Under the pieces are notes generated by a model. That model saw only the letters and a list, made by a program, of their open reading frames with translations. It did no database searches and had not been told where the DNA came from. Made by a program: the position numbers and the translations under genes. Below are positions 29,694-39,147 of a stretch of 64,000 nucleotides of DNA, piece by piece. Source of the stretch: Bradyrhizobium diazoefficiens. GTDB lineage: Bacteria; Pseudomonadota; Alphaproteobacteria; Rhizobiales; Xanthobacteraceae. The stretch spans positions 1,426,001 through 1,490,000 of the forward strand of contig NZ_CP067101.1 in assembly GCF_016616425.1 (NCBI RefSeq), given 5' to 3'. Numbering within the stretch: the first letter of the stretch is position 1; every line of letters starts with the position of its first letter.

Positions 29694-30248
29694 ATGGACT
29701 CGTTTGAACTCAATAAGATGCTCGGTGCTATTCTCGGCACCTGTCTGGTCCTGCTGGTGACGAGCTTCACCGCCCAGGCACTGTTCACGCCCAAAATGCC
29801 GGAAAAGCCGGGCTTCGAGATCGCCGTGAAGGAAGAAGCCGGCGACAAGGGTGGCGCCCCCGCTGCGGCCGCCCCGTCCGAGCCGATCGAAAAGCTGCTC
29901 CAGACCGCCTCCGTCGAGAAGGGCGCTGCCGCCGCCAAGAAGTGCGGCGCCTGCCACACCTTCGAGAAGGGCGGCCCGAACCGGGTCGGTCCGAACCTCT
30001 ACGGCATCGTTGGCGATCACCGCGGCACAGACCGCAATGGCTTCAACTTCTCGGCCGCGATGAAGGCCAAGGGCGGCACCTGGACGATCGACGACCTCAA
30101 TAAGTTCATTGCCAATCCGAAGGGCTTCATTCCGGGCACCGCGATGGGCTTTGCCGGCATCCAGAAGGACTCCGAGCGCGCCGACGTCATCGCTTACCTG
30201 AACAGCCTCTCCGACAACCCGAAGCCGCTACCAACCGCGGCGAAATAA
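29694..30248 (+). CDS. cycM: Membrane-anchored cytochrome c (CycM)
   Basis: Class I c-type cytochrome of 184 residues kept in the membrane by an uncleaved N-terminal helix (about 10-30), with the haem domain in the periplasm. The haem motif CGACH is at 84-88 and the axial Met at M151 in [10 protein letters not shown] Pro/Ala-rich linker (about 45-65) joins the anchor to the domain. Length, anchor and linker match CycM of Bradyrhizobium, which passes electrons from the bc1 complex to the aa3 oxidase. The divergent kdsB-pheA neighbours support a rhizobial origin. A hairpin terminator follows at 30277. Confidence 0.94.
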   Translation: MDSFELNKMLGAILGTCLVLLVTSFTAQALFTPKMPEKPGFEIAVKEEAGDKGGAPAAAAPSEPIEKLLQTASVEKGAAAAKKCGACHTFEKGGPNRVGPNLYGIVGDHRGTDRNGFNFSAAMKAKGGTWTIDDLNKFIANPKGFIPGTAMGFAGIQKDSERADVIAYLNSLSDNPKPLPTAAK

Positions 30249-30276
30249 GGCACCTCGGTATCGATCTTGGATGTGC

Positions 30277-30305
30277 GGCCAGGCTGAACGCCTGGCCGTT
30301 TCCTT
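30277..30305 (+). terminator. Rho-independent terminator after cycM
   Basis: Perfect 8-bp stem GGCCAGGC-TGAAC-GCCTGGCC followed by GTTTCCTT, 29 bases after the cycM stop codon. Confidence 0.75.
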
Positions 30306-30458
30306 ATCAGGGCCTCGCGAGGTCCTTGTCGGGGCGTTTGGCCGCAGCTGACAGGGCGTCCGGCCTTCCAGGATGAGGAAAAAGCAACATATTCGGTCGA
30401 AACCTCGCCTATATTGCGAACTTAAAGGAGTAGCCTCCTTCAAGACAGGGATGTTGAT

Positions 30459-32369
30459 TTGGCCATTACCCGACGCGATCTCCTGCTCACCGGCACTGCC
30501 GCCGCAGCGCTCCCCGCCCTCGGTTCTGCGGCGGGTGTTCCCGTCGTCGGCCCGGCAGAGGCGCAATCGGTTGGTGAGTTCCCGTGGCGCCATGCGCTGT
30601 CGCTGTTCGGCGACATCAGATATCCCGCTGACTTCAAGCGGTTCGACTATGTCAATCCAGACGCGCCTAAGGGGGGCGTCGTTCGGCAGATGGCGGTTGG
30701 GACGTTCGACAATTTCAACTACGTGGTTTCGGGTGTGAAGGGTGCGCTCGCCGCGCCGGTTCCTCTCATTTACGATACGCTGACAACCAGCTCGCTAGAC
30801 GAGGTCTCGACCGAATATGGGTTGCTGGCTGAATCTGTCAGCCATCCCGAGGATTTTTCGTTTGTCGTCTATCGATTGCGTTCGCAAGCAACGTGGCACG
30901 ATGGCAAACCCATCACGCCCGAGGATGTTATCTTCTCGTTTGATGCACTGAAGAAGAATCATCCATTCTACTCCGCCTACTACAGACATGTCGTTGGCGT
31001 TGAAAAGATAGGCGATCGCGACATCAAGTTTGCGTTCGATTCCGCAGGGAATCGCGAGCTACCGCAAATCGTCGGTCAACTCGTTGTTCTTCCGAAACAT
31101 TGGTGGGAGGGCACGGACGCACAAGGGCGAACGCGCGACGTGACAGCGACGACGCTGGAGATTCCGCTGGGCTCCGGTCCCTACAAGATCAAAGAGTTTG
31201 TCGCTGGCCGGACCATCGTGCTCGAACGGGCCAAGGATTATTGGGCGCGTGATCTCAACGTCAACGTTGGGCGCAATAATTTTGATGAGCTGCGTTACGA
31301 CTTCTTTCGGGACGTGACCGTAGCGATTGAAGCATTCAAAGCCGACCAGGTGGACTGGCGCACGGAGAACAGCGCGAAGAATTGGGCGACGGCGTACGAT
31401 TTCCCGGCGGTATCCGAAAAACGTGTAATCCTGGAGGAGTTTCCCAATCGCAGCTCGGGTGTCATGCAGGCCTTCGTGCCGAATCTGCGGCGCGCCAAGT
31501 TCGGCGACTCCAAGATGCGCCGAGCGTTGAACTACGCGTTCGATTTCGAGGAAATGAACAAACAGATCTTCTTCGGACAATATAGGCGTATCAGCAGCTA
31601 TTTCGATGGCATTGATGAGTTGATGGCCACAGGCTTGCCGCAAGGAAGAGAGTTGGAAATCCTGGAAGCCGTGCGTTCTGAAGTGCCGCCGGAGGTTTTC
31701 ACAACTCCTTATACGAACCCGGTCGGCGGCAGCACGGAGGCAGTGCGCAATAACCTGCGTGAGGCGCTCAAGCTGATGAAGGAGGCGGGCTTCGAAATTC
31801 GTGATCGAAAGCTCGTCAGCATTGCAACTGGAGAGCCGCTGACGATCGAATTGCTGTGCCGCACCGACGATCCCTCTTTCGAGCGTGTCGCACTGTTCTA
31901 CAAGCCCTCTCTGGAGCGGGTCGGCATTTCGGTTTCTGTTCGCAACGTGGATTCGATCCAGTACGAAAACAGGCTTCGCAACTGGGACTATGACGTCTTG
32001 ACCATTGCGTCATGGGGCGAGTCGCCTTCACCTGGCAACGAGCAGCGCGAATTCTGGGGTTCGAAGGCCGCCGACACGGCCGGCTCCCGCAACATGGCCG
32101 GTATCAAGAATCCCGCCGTGGACAAGTTGATCGAGCGCGTCATTTTCGCCAAAGGTCGCGGCGATCTTGTTGCGGCTACAAAGGCGCTGGATCGAGTTCT
32201 CCTGTGGAATCACTACGTCGTGCCGCAGTGGAATTATCCAAAGGTGCGCACCGCGCGCTGGGATCGCTTCGGCCGGCCGGCGGAATTGCCCAGATATGGC
32301 CTGTCCGGCTTCCCGTTCATCTGGTGGTACGACGCAGACAAGGCGGCGCGGATCGCGAAGAAATCGTGA
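30459..32369 (+). CDS. Peptide-type ABC transporter substrate-binding protein (YejA-like, copy 1)
   Basis: Periplasmic binding protein of the peptide/nickel SBP_bac_5 family, 636 residues. The start is TTG 30459, the only start before a twin-arginine signal (ITRRDLLLTGTAA), so Tat export is likely. Mature-domain motifs: FGDIRYPADFKRFDYVNPDA, YDTLTTSSLDE, GLLAESVSHPEDFSFVVYRL, PLGSGPYKIKEF, and KMRRALNYAFDFEEMNK. Similar proteins bind oligopeptides or peptide-like compounds such as microcin C. It is a tandem paralogue of the next gene but is visibly poorer in G+C and uses A/T-ending codons more, so it may have a different history. The stop overlaps a possible GTG start of copy 2. Confidence 0.92.
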   Translation: MAITRRDLLLTGTAAAALPALGSAAGVPVVGPAEAQSVGEFPWRHALSLFGDIRYPADFKRFDYVNPDAPKGGVVRQMAVGTFDNFNYVVSGVKGALAAPVPLIYDTLTTSSLDEVSTEYGLLAESVSHPEDFSFVVYRLRSQATWHDGKPITPEDVIFSFDALKKNHPFYSAYYRHVVGVEKIGDRDIKFAFDSAGNRELPQIVGQLVVLPKHWWEGTDAQGRTRDVTATTLEIPLGSGPYKIKEFVAGRTIVLERAKDYWARDLNVNVGRNNFDELRYDFFRDVTVAIEAFKADQVDWRTENSAKNWATAYDFPAVSEKRVILEEFPNRSSGVMQAFVPNLRRAKFGDSKMRRALNYAFDFEEMNKQIFFGQYRRISSYFDGIDELMATGLPQGRELEILEAVRSEVPPEVFTTPYTNPVGGSTEAVRNNLREALKLMKEAGFEIRDRKLVSIATGEPLTIELLCRTDDPSFERVALFYKPSLERVGISVSVRNVDSIQYENRLRNWDYDVLTIASWGESPSPGNEQREFWGSKAADTAGSRNMAGIKNPAVDKLIERVIFAKGRGDLVAATKALDRVLLWNHYVVPQWNYPKVRTARWDRFGRPAELPRYGLSGFPFIWWYDADKAARIAKKS

Positions 32370-32383
32370 AGGACATTCCCCGC

Positions 32384-34270
32384 ATGACGCAGATGTCACG
32401 CCGCGATGTGCTGGTCGTTGGTGTCGGCGGCGCCCTTGGGCTGTCCCTCGGCCCGCCCCTGTTGCGCCGCGCGCATGCATCGGAAGCCGGGGGTGACGCG
32501 CACGGCATCTCGGCCTTCGGCGACCTCAAATATCCCGCCGACTTCCACCATTTCGACTATGTCAACGTCAATGCGCCGAAGGGCGGCGTGTTCTCGCTGA
32601 TTCCGTCGGTGCGTGCCTATAACCAGTCCTACCAGACCTTCAATTCGCTCAACGCCTTCATCCTGAAGGGCGATGGCGCGCAAGGCATGGACATGACGTT
32701 CGCGCCGCTGATGGTGCGCGCGAACGACGAGCCTGATGCGATGTACGGGCTTGCCGCCAGATCCGTGCAGATATCGCCGGACAGGCTGGTCTACCGTTTC
32801 GCGATGCGCCCGGAGGCGAGGTTCCACGACGGCACCAAGCTCACCGCGCATGACGCGGCGTTCTCGCTGACGACGCTGAAGACCAAGGGCCATCCGCTGA
32901 TCATCGTGCAAATGCGCGACATGGTCAGCGCGGAAGCGATAGACGATGCGACGCTGGTCGTTACCTTTGCCAAGGGGCGCGCGCGCGACGTGCCGCTCTA
33001 TGTCGCTAGCCTGCCGATCTTCTCGAAGGCGTACTACGCGTCCCGTCCGTTCGATGAATCGTCTCTGGAAACCCCGCTGGGCTCGGGTCCGTACAAAGTC
33101 GGCAGGTTCGAGGTCAATCGCTACATCGAGTATGAGCGGGTGAAGGACTGGTGGGCTGCCGATCTGCCGCCCTGCCGCGGTACCTATAATTTCGATGTTG
33201 TGCGCTATGAGTTCTATCGCGACCGCGACGTCGCCTTCGAGGGGTTCACCGGCAAGAACTATCTCTATCGCGAAGAGTTCACCTCCCGCATCTGGGCGAC
33301 GCGCTATGACTTCCCGGCGGTGAAGGATGGCCGTGTCAAGCTGGAGGTCGTGCCCGACGACACGCCGTCCGGTGCACAAGGCTGGTTCATCAACACGCGA
33401 CGCGAGAAATTCAAAGACCCGCGCGTGCGCGAGGCCTTGATCGATGCCTTCGATTTCGAATGGACCAACAAGACCATCATGTACGGCGCCTATGCCCGTA
33501 CGGTGTCGCCGTTCCAGAACTCCGATCTCATGGCGAGCAACGGCCCCCCGTCGCCTGAAGAGCTGAAGCTGCTCGAGCCGTTCCGCGGTCAGATTCCCGA
33601 CGAGGTGTTCTCTGCGCCCTTCGTGCCGCCGGTTTCCGACGGGTCGGGGCAGGACCGCGCTCTCTTGCGCAAGGCGCAGCGACTGCTCAACGAAGCCGGC
33701 CTTCCGATCAAGGATGGCAAGCGCATGCTGCCGAGCGGAGAGGTGTTCAAGATTGAATTCCTGGCGGAGGAGCCATCGCTTCAGCCGCATCACGCCCCCT
33801 ATATCAAGAATTTGGGGACGCTCGGCATCGAGGCGAGCCTCCGCCTCGTCGATGCCGTGCAATATCGCGCGCGCGTGGAAGATTTCGACTTTGACATGAC
33901 GATCCAGCGTTTCAGCATGTCGGCGACGCCGGGCGATGCCATGCGCGCGTTCTTCTCCTCGCAGGTCGCGAACACCAAGGGCTCGTACAATCTCGCCGGC
34001 GTCGCCAGTCCGGCGATCGACGCCATGATCGAGAAAATCATCGCGGCCGACAGCCGCAAAGAGCTGACCGTCGCCTGCCACGCCTTCGACCGCCTGTTCC
34101 GCGCCGGCCGCTATTGGGTGCCGCAATGGTACAACAAGACGCACCGGCTTGCTTATTGGGACCAATTCGGTCATCCGCAGAAGCTGCCGCGTTACGCCAA
34201 CGGCGTCGGTGCTCCCGACATCTGGTGGCATGACCCCGCCAAAGCCGCCAAGCTCGAGCAGGCGAAATAA
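32384..34270 (+). CDS. Peptide-type ABC transporter substrate-binding protein (YejA-like, copy 2)
   Basis: Second binding protein of the same family, 628 residues. ATG 32384 has AAGGA ten bases upstream; a GTG at 32366 overlapping the previous stop is an alternative. A Tat-type signal (MSRRDVLVVGVGG) is followed by FGDLKYPADFHHFDYVNVNA, FAPLMVRANDEPDAMYGLAA, PLGSGPYKVGRFEVNRYIEY and VREALIDAFDFEWTNKTIMY. Gene order with copy 1 and the following permeases and fused ATPase matches the yejABEF layout. The stop is two bases before yejB, so it is the main transporter-coupled copy. Its base composition resembles the rest of the window, unlike copy 1. Confidence 0.93.
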   Translation: MTQMSRRDVLVVGVGGALGLSLGPPLLRRAHASEAGGDAHGISAFGDLKYPADFHHFDYVNVNAPKGGVFSLIPSVRAYNQSYQTFNSLNAFILKGDGAQGMDMTFAPLMVRANDEPDAMYGLAARSVQISPDRLVYRFAMRPEARFHDGTKLTAHDAAFSLTTLKTKGHPLIIVQMRDMVSAEAIDDATLVVTFAKGRARDVPLYVASLPIFSKAYYASRPFDESSLETPLGSGPYKVGRFEVNRYIEYERVKDWWAADLPPCRGTYNFDVVRYEFYRDRDVAFEGFTGKNYLYREEFTSRIWATRYDFPAVKDGRVKLEVVPDDTPSGAQGWFINTRREKFKDPRVREALIDAFDFEWTNKTIMYGAYARTVSPFQNSDLMASNGPPSPEELKLLEPFRGQIPDEVFSAPFVPPVSDGSGQDRALLRKAQRLLNEAGLPIKDGKRMLPSGEVFKIEFLAEEPSLQPHHAPYIKNLGTLGIEASLRLVDAVQYRARVEDFDFDMTIQRFSMSATPGDAMRAFFSSQVANTKGSYNLAGVASPAIDAMIEKIIAADSRKELTVACHAFDRLFRAGRYWVPQWYNKTHRLAYWDQFGHPQKLPRYANGVGAPDIWWHDPAKAAKLEQAK

Positions 34271-34272
34271 TC

Positions 34273-35382
34273 ATGAGCGCCTATATCGCCCGCCGCATCC
34301 TGCTGATGATCCCGACCCTGCTCGGGATCCTCTTCGTCTCCTTCGTCGTCGTGCAGTTCGCGCCGGGCGGCCCGGTCGAGCGCGTGATCGCGCAGCTCTC
34401 GGGGGCCGACACCGGCGGCACCTCGCGCATTTCGGGCGGCGGCGACTTTGCGCAGCGCGCGCCGGGGCAACTCGGGGCCGGCGGCGAAGCCATCAACTCG
34501 AAATATCGCGGCGCGCAAGGCCTCGACCCCGACTTCATCAAGAAACTCGAAAAACAGTTCGGCTTCGACAAGCCGGCACCAGAGCGCTTCGCGCTGATGG
34601 TTTGGAATTTCGCCCGCTTCGATTTCGGCAAGAGCTACTTCCGCGACGTCAGCGTTCTACAGCTGATCAAGGAGAAGCTGCCGGTTTCGATCTCGCTCGG
34701 GATCTGGCTGACGCTGATCACCTATCTGATCTCGATCCCGCTCGGCATCCGCAAGGCGGTGAAGGACGGCACGCGCTTCGACACCTGGACATCGACCGTC
34801 CTCGTGCTCGGCTATGCCATTCCCGGCTTCCTCTTCGCGATCCTGCTCATCATCCTGTTTGCCGGCGGGTCCTTCTTCAACTGGTTCCCGCTGCGCGGGC
34901 TGACCTCGGACGGCTGGTCGCAGTTTCCCTGGTACTGGAAGATCCTGGATTATTTCTGGCATTTGACGCTGCCGCTGATCGCCATGGGGTTAGGTGCCTT
35001 CACCACCATGACGTTCCTGACCAAGAACTCGTTCCTGGACGAGATCCGCAAGCAATACGTCATGACCGCGCGCGCCAAGGGCTGCAGCGAGGGCCGGGTG
35101 CTTTACGGCCATGTGTTCCGCAATGCGATGCTGATCGTAATCGCCGGGTTCCCCGGGACCTTCATTCATGCCTTCTTTTCGGGCTCACTTCTGATCGAGA
35201 CCATCTTCTCGCTGGACGGGCTCGGGCTGCTCAGCTTCGAGAGCGTGCTCAACCGCGACTATCCCGTGGTGTTCGGTACGCTCTACATCTTTTCGCTGGT
35301 CGGCCTCGTGATCAATCTGATCTCCGATCTGACCTATATGTGGATCGATCCCCGGATCGATTTCGAGGCGCGGGAGGTCTGA
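34273..35382 (+). CDS. yejB: Peptide ABC transporter permease (YejB-like)
   Basis: Inner-membrane permease of 369 residues (E. coli YejB 364). Six membrane segments are visible, starting with ILLMIPTLLGILFVSFVVVQ. A long periplasmic loop after the first helix (about 35-115, Gly/Ala-rich) is characteristic of YejB. The EAA coupling loop reads NSFLDEIRKQYVMTARAKGC with the conserved Gly. The N-terminus MSAYIARRILLM is typical. The stop TGA overlaps the ATG of the next permease by one base, indicating translational coupling. Confidence 0.93.
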   Translation: MSAYIARRILLMIPTLLGILFVSFVVVQFAPGGPVERVIAQLSGADTGGTSRISGGGDFAQRAPGQLGAGGEAINSKYRGAQGLDPDFIKKLEKQFGFDKPAPERFALMVWNFARFDFGKSYFRDVSVLQLIKEKLPVSISLGIWLTLITYLISIPLGIRKAVKDGTRFDTWTSTVLVLGYAIPGFLFAILLIILFAGGSFFNWFPLRGLTSDGWSQFPWYWKILDYFWHLTLPLIAMGLGAFTTMTFLTKNSFLDEIRKQYVMTARAKGCSEGRVLYGHVFRNAMLIVIAGFPGTFIHAFFSGSLLIETIFSLDGLGLLSFESVLNRDYPVVFGTLYIFSLVGLVINLISDLTYMWIDPRIDFEAREV

Positions 35383-36560
35383 TGACGATTACCGCGCCGA
35401 CGCCGATCGAGACCACGAGCCAGTCCCCGCTGGGCGAGATCGTTCCGATCACGCGCAAGCCTTTCGCCCCTTCGCCGCTCAACAGGCGGCGGTGGCAGAA
35501 CTTCAAGGCGAACCGTCGCGGCTACTGGTCGTTCTGGATATTCATTGTCCTGTTCGTGGTCTCGCTGTTCGCCGAGCTGATCGCCAACGATCGGCCCTTC
35601 CTGATCAAGTTCGACGGCCATCTCTATTGGCCCGCTTTCGTGACCTATTCGGAAACGACCTTCGGCGGCGACTTCGAAACCGCGGCCGACTACCGCGACC
35701 CCTATTTGCAGAAGCTGATCAAGGACAAGAACGGCACCATCGTCTGGCCGCTGATCCGCTATTCCTACGACACCCACAATCTCGACCTGCCCACGCCGGC
35801 GCCGTCGCCGCCGACATGGATGCTGACAGAGAAGCAATGTCAGCCGGTGGTGGAGAAGAAGGGGCTGAAGAGCTGCCGCGATCTCGAATATAACTGGCTG
35901 GGCACCGACGATCAGGGGCGCGACGTGGTGGCCCGGCTGATCTATGGCTTCCGCATCTCGGTGCTGTTCGGCCTTTGCCTCACCATCGTCTCGTCCGTCA
36001 TCGGCGTCGCGGCGGGCGCGGTGCAGGGTTATTTCGGCGGCCGGGTCGATCTCATCTTCCAGCGTTTCATCGAGATCTGGACGGCAATTCCCTCGCTCTA
36101 CCTTCTCTTGATCCTGTCCTCGGTGCTCGTGCCCGGCTTCTTCGTGCTGCTCGGTATCCTCTTGCTGTTCTCCTGGGTCTCGCTGGTCGGCCTCGTGCGC
36201 GCTGAATTCCTGCGCGGGCGCAACTTCGAATACATCCAGGCGGCGCGGGCGCTCGGCGTCTCCAACCCGGTCATCATGTTCCGCCACCTGCTGCCGAACG
36301 CGATGGTCGCGACCATGACGTTCCTGCCCTTCATCGTGTCGAGTTCGGTGATGACGCTGACGGCGCTCGATTTCCTGGGCTTCGGCCTGCCGCCGGGATC
36401 GCCTTCGCTCGGCGAATTGCTGTCGCAGGCCAAGGCCAATGTGCAGGCTCCTTGGCTCGGCTTCTCCGGCTTCTTCTCGGTCGCGATCATGCTGTCGCTC
36501 TTGATCTTCATCGGCGAAGCCGTGCGCGACGCCTTCGATCCGCGCAAGACGTTCAGGTAA
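35382..36560 (+). CDS. yejE: Peptide ABC transporter permease (YejE-like)
   Basis: Partner permease of 392 residues (E. coli YejE 341, so somewhat longer). The cytoplasmic N-terminus has SPLNRRRWQNFKANRRGYW before the first helix. A large periplasmic loop (about 70-175) contains HLYWPAFVTYSETTFGGDFE and LEYNWLGTDDQGRDVVARL, the latter being the OppC-type signature. The coupling loop is EFLRGRNFEYIQAARALGVS. GFGLPPGSPSLGELLSQAKA precedes the final helix. The start ATG shares one base with the yejB stop. It should form the channel with YejB. Confidence 0.93.
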   Translation: MTITAPTPIETTSQSPLGEIVPITRKPFAPSPLNRRRWQNFKANRRGYWSFWIFIVLFVVSLFAELIANDRPFLIKFDGHLYWPAFVTYSETTFGGDFETAADYRDPYLQKLIKDKNGTIVWPLIRYSYDTHNLDLPTPAPSPPTWMLTEKQCQPVVEKKGLKSCRDLEYNWLGTDDQGRDVVARLIYGFRISVLFGLCLTIVSSVIGVAAGAVQGYFGGRVDLIFQRFIEIWTAIPSLYLLLILSSVLVPGFFVLLGILLLFSWVSLVGLVRAEFLRGRNFEYIQAARALGVSNPVIMFRHLLPNAMVATMTFLPFIVSSSVMTLTALDFLGFGLPPGSPSLGELLSQAKANVQAPWLGFSGFFSVAIMLSLLIFIGEAVRDAFDPRKTFR

Positions 36561-36564
36561 GCCA

Positions 36565-38202
36565 ATGGACACGATCAACCAGCCCCTGCTTGCCGTTCGC
36601 GACCTCTCGGTGGCCTTTCACCAGGGTGGCGCCACCACGCTCGCGGTCGACAAGGTCTCGTTCCAGATCAAGCGCGGCGAATGCCTGGCGCTGGTCGGCG
36701 AATCCGGCTCCGGCAAGTCTGTCAGCGCGCTCTCGATCCTCAAGCTGTTGCCCTATCCGAATGCCTCGCACCCCTCCGGCAGCATCCGCTTTAAGGGGCA
36801 GGAGGTGATCGACCGGTCCGAACAGCAGATGCGGGAGATTCGCGGCAGCGATATCTCGATCATCTTCCAGGAGCCGATGACCTCGCTCAATCCGCTGCAC
36901 ACGATCGAGGCGCAGATCGGCGAGATCATCCAGTTGCACAATCCGACCAGCAATGCGCAGGCGCGCAGGCGGACGCTGGAGCTGCTGACGCAGGTCGGCA
37001 TTCCCGATCCGGAGACGCGGCTGAAGAGCTATCCGCACCAGCTCTCCGGCGGCCAGCGCCAGCGCGTGATGATCGCGATGGCGCTCGCCAACGAGCCCGA
37101 TCTTCTGATCGCGGACGAGCCGACCACCGCGCTCGACGTCACCGTGCAGGCGCAGATCCTGGCGCTACTGGCCGAGATTCGCGCGCGGCTCGGCATGAGC
37201 CTGCTCTTCATCACCCACGATCTCGGCATCGTGCGCCGCATCGCCGAGACCGTCTGCGTCATGAAGGGCGGTGTGATCGTCGAGCATGGACCGGTCGAGC
37301 AGGTCTTCAAGTCCCCGAAACATCCCTATACGCGCGATCTGCTCGCGGCGGAACCCAAGCCGGATCCGGCCCCGCCGCAGCCGGGTGCGCCGGTGGTGAT
37401 GTCCGCCGATGATCTGAAAGTGTGGTTTCCGATCAAGCGCGGCTTGATGCGCAAGACGGTCGGTCACATCAAGGCGGTCGACGGTGTCAGCCTCGCCGTG
37501 CGCAAAGGCGAGACGCTCGGTGTCGTCGGCGAATCCGGCTCGGGCAAGACAACGCTGGGACTGGCACTGCTTCGCCTGATCTCCTCGAACGGGCGGATCG
37601 TGTTCCTGGGGAACGACATTCAGGGCCTGCGTTTCAAGGAGATGCGGCCCTTCCGGCGCGACATGCAGATCGTGTTCCAGGACCCGTTCGGCTCGCTCAG
37701 CCCGCGCATGTCGATCGCCGACATCATCGCCGAAGGTCTTTCGGTGCATCAGCCGAAACTCTCGCGCGAGGAGCGCGAGGCACGCGTCGTCAAGGCACTG
37801 GAAGATGTCGGGCTGGAGCCCGATACCCGCTACCGCTATCCCCATGAATTCTCCGGCGGCCAGCGGCAGCGCATCAGCATCGCGCGCGCGGTGGTGCTGG
37901 AGCCGGATTTCGTCGTGCTGGACGAGCCGACCAGCGCGCTCGACATGCTGTTCCAGGCGCAGATGGTCGATCTGTTGCGCGAACTCCAGCGCAAGCGTGA
38001 GCTCACCTACATGTTCATCTCGCACGACTTGCGCGTCGTCGCGTCGCTTGCGAGCCACCTGATCGTGATGCGCGGCGGCAAGGTGGTCGAAGAGGGGCAG
38101 GCCGCCGAGCTGTTCAAGCACCCGAAGACCGATTACACGCGGGCGCTGTTTGCGGCCGCGTTCCGGCTCGAGACGGCCGGGAGTGGCTCGGTCGCGACGT
38201 AG
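36565..38202 (+). CDS. yejF: Peptide ABC transporter, fused dual ATP-binding protein (YejF-like)
   Basis: Two complete ABC ATPase domains in one 545-residue chain (E. coli YejF 529). Domain 1: Walker A GESGSGKS at about 46-53, [12 protein letters not shown], signature [16 protein letters not shown], Walker [13 protein letters not shown]. Domain 2 starts near 275: [46 protein letters not shown] and [13 protein letters not shown] short OppD-type C-terminal extension [13 protein letters not shown] follows domain 1, and [14 protein letters not shown] ends domain 2. Fusing both ATPases is the norm for Yej-type importers. It begins four bases after yejE and ends the operon; a large hairpin follows. 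Confidence 0.95.
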   Translation: MDTINQPLLAVRDLSVAFHQGGATTLAVDKVSFQIKRGECLALVGESGSGKSVSALSILKLLPYPNASHPSGSIRFKGQEVIDRSEQQMREIRGSDISIIFQEPMTSLNPLHTIEAQIGEIIQLHNPTSNAQARRRTLELLTQVGIPDPETRLKSYPHQLSGGQRQRVMIAMALANEPDLLIADEPTTALDVTVQAQILALLAEIRARLGMSLLFITHDLGIVRRIAETVCVMKGGVIVEHGPVEQVFKSPKHPYTRDLLAAEPKPDPAPPQPGAPVVMSADDLKVWFPIKRGLMRKTVGHIKAVDGVSLAVRKGETLGVVGESGSGKTTLGLALLRLISSNGRIVFLGNDIQGLRFKEMRPFRRDMQIVFQDPFGSLSPRMSIADIIAEGLSVHQPKLSREEREARVVKALEDVGLEPDTRYRYPHEFSGGQRQRISIARAVVLEPDFVVLDEPTSALDMLFQAQMVDLLRELQRKRELTYMFISHDLRVVASLASHLIVMRGGKVVEEGQAAELFKHPKTDYTRALFAAAFRLETAGSGSVAT

Positions 38203-38209
38203 TCTTCAG

Positions 38210-38293
38210 TAGGATGGGTAGAGCGCAGCGAAACCCATCATTCTAACGACGCGGCCTCAAAGCGATGGGTTTCGCTGCGCTCTACCCATCCTA
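38210..38293. repeat. Perfect 30-bp inverted repeat, convergent-gene hairpin
   Basis: Positions 38210-38239 and 38264-38293 are exact reverse complements (left arm starts TAGGATGGGTAGAGCGCAGC), with a 24-base loop. It fills the 102-base gap between convergent yejF and the NlpC/P60 gene and probably works as a bidirectional terminator. The GGATGGGTAGAGCGCAGCG sequence looks like a dispersed rhizobial repeat. Confidence 0.85.
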
Positions 38294-38304
38294 CGAAAGT
38301 GTAG

Positions 38305-39147
38305 CTACAGCCGCTTGATCGCAACGATCTCGCTGCCGGCCTGCTTGATCCGTGCGATGGCCGGCTCGACCGGTTCGATCACGGTCGCCATGTGGTGCGC
38401 GTTGGCGTGAACCATGGTGCTGCCATCGCGGACGATGGCGACGTGGCCCGTCCAGAAGATCAGATCGCCGCGCCGCAAGCGGCTCCATTCAGGCGGCTTC
38501 AGCGCGCGGCCGAGACCGGCGAGCTGCATGTCACTGTCGCGCGGGCAGCCGATGCCCGCCGATGTCAGCGAGACCTGGATGAGGCCGGAGCAATCGATGC
38601 CAAAACTGCTTTTGCCGCCCCAAAGATAGGGCGTGCCGACGAAGCGCTCGGCGACCGCGACGAAGTCCGGTTCGCGCTGATCGAGCGGGACGAGATGGGT
38701 CATCGGCAGATACCTGCCGTCGCACGTCACGGCGAAGCTGCCGTCCTCGCGCGCCACCGCGAGCCTGGATCCCATCACGAACGTGTCGGCCGGGGGCAGC
38801 TTGATCGAGGGACCGGGGAAGGCAAACGTCCGTAGCGCACTGACCACGTGGGTCGCCGCGGCCGATGGTTTCATGAGCGCAGCATCAGGCAGCCAGCCGA
38901 CATAGCCATCGCCATTGAGCTGACCCCAGGCCCAACCTTCGCCGTTGCGATCATAGATCGTGACGCGCTCGCCGCGCAGCGCCTCCGTCATCAGCATTGC
39001 GTTCGAGGACGGCTGCTCGCGCACCGGTGCGAGCGGCTCGACCACCTCGAATTCCTCGCCGGTGACGAAGCGATCCGCCGGCAGCTGTCCTTCGAGATAT
39101 TTCGCGGCGAGGTCGCCCCGCGCCGGTGTTATTCGCGGATCATGCAT
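38305..39147 (-). CDS. C40 family cell-wall peptidase (NlpC/P60) with SH3-like domains
   Basis: Predicted peptidoglycan peptide hydrolase of 280 residues. Residues about 35-150 form two bacterial SH3-like modules (VREQPSSNAMLMTEALRGER, GWAWGQLNGDGYVGWLPDAA, then a second around GSRLAVAREDG). The catalytic NlpC/P60 domain (about 160-280) has GTPYLWGGKSSFGIDCSGLI with nucleophile C186, H235 in FWTGHVAIV, and H251 in the VHANAHH stretch. No signal peptide is evident, which suggests a cytoplasmic role in murein-peptide recycling, like dipeptidyl-peptidase VI proteins. The gene overlaps the M17 aminopeptidase stop by eight bases, so the two are translationally coupled. Confidence 0.9.
   Translation of the reverse strand: MHDPRITPARGDLAAKYLEGQLPADRFVTGEEFEVVEPLAPVREQPSSNAMLMTEALRGERVTIYDRNGEGWAWGQLNGDGYVGWLPDAALMKPSAAATHVVSALRTFAFPGPSIKLPPADTFVMGSRLAVAREDGSFAVTCDGRYLPMTHLVPLDQREPDFVAVAERFVGTPYLWGGKSSFGIDCSGLIQVSLTSAGIGCPRDSDMQLAGLGRALKPPEWSRLRRGDLIFWTGHVAIVRDGSTMVHANAHHMATVIEPVEPAIARIKQAGSEIVAIKRL

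Noticed and set aside
32012-32383. Extension of the second YejA-like gene upstream to 32012
   Set aside because: It would overlap the end of copy 1 by over 350 bases in another frame and lacks a signal peptide; the Tat signal and AAGGA support ATG 32384.
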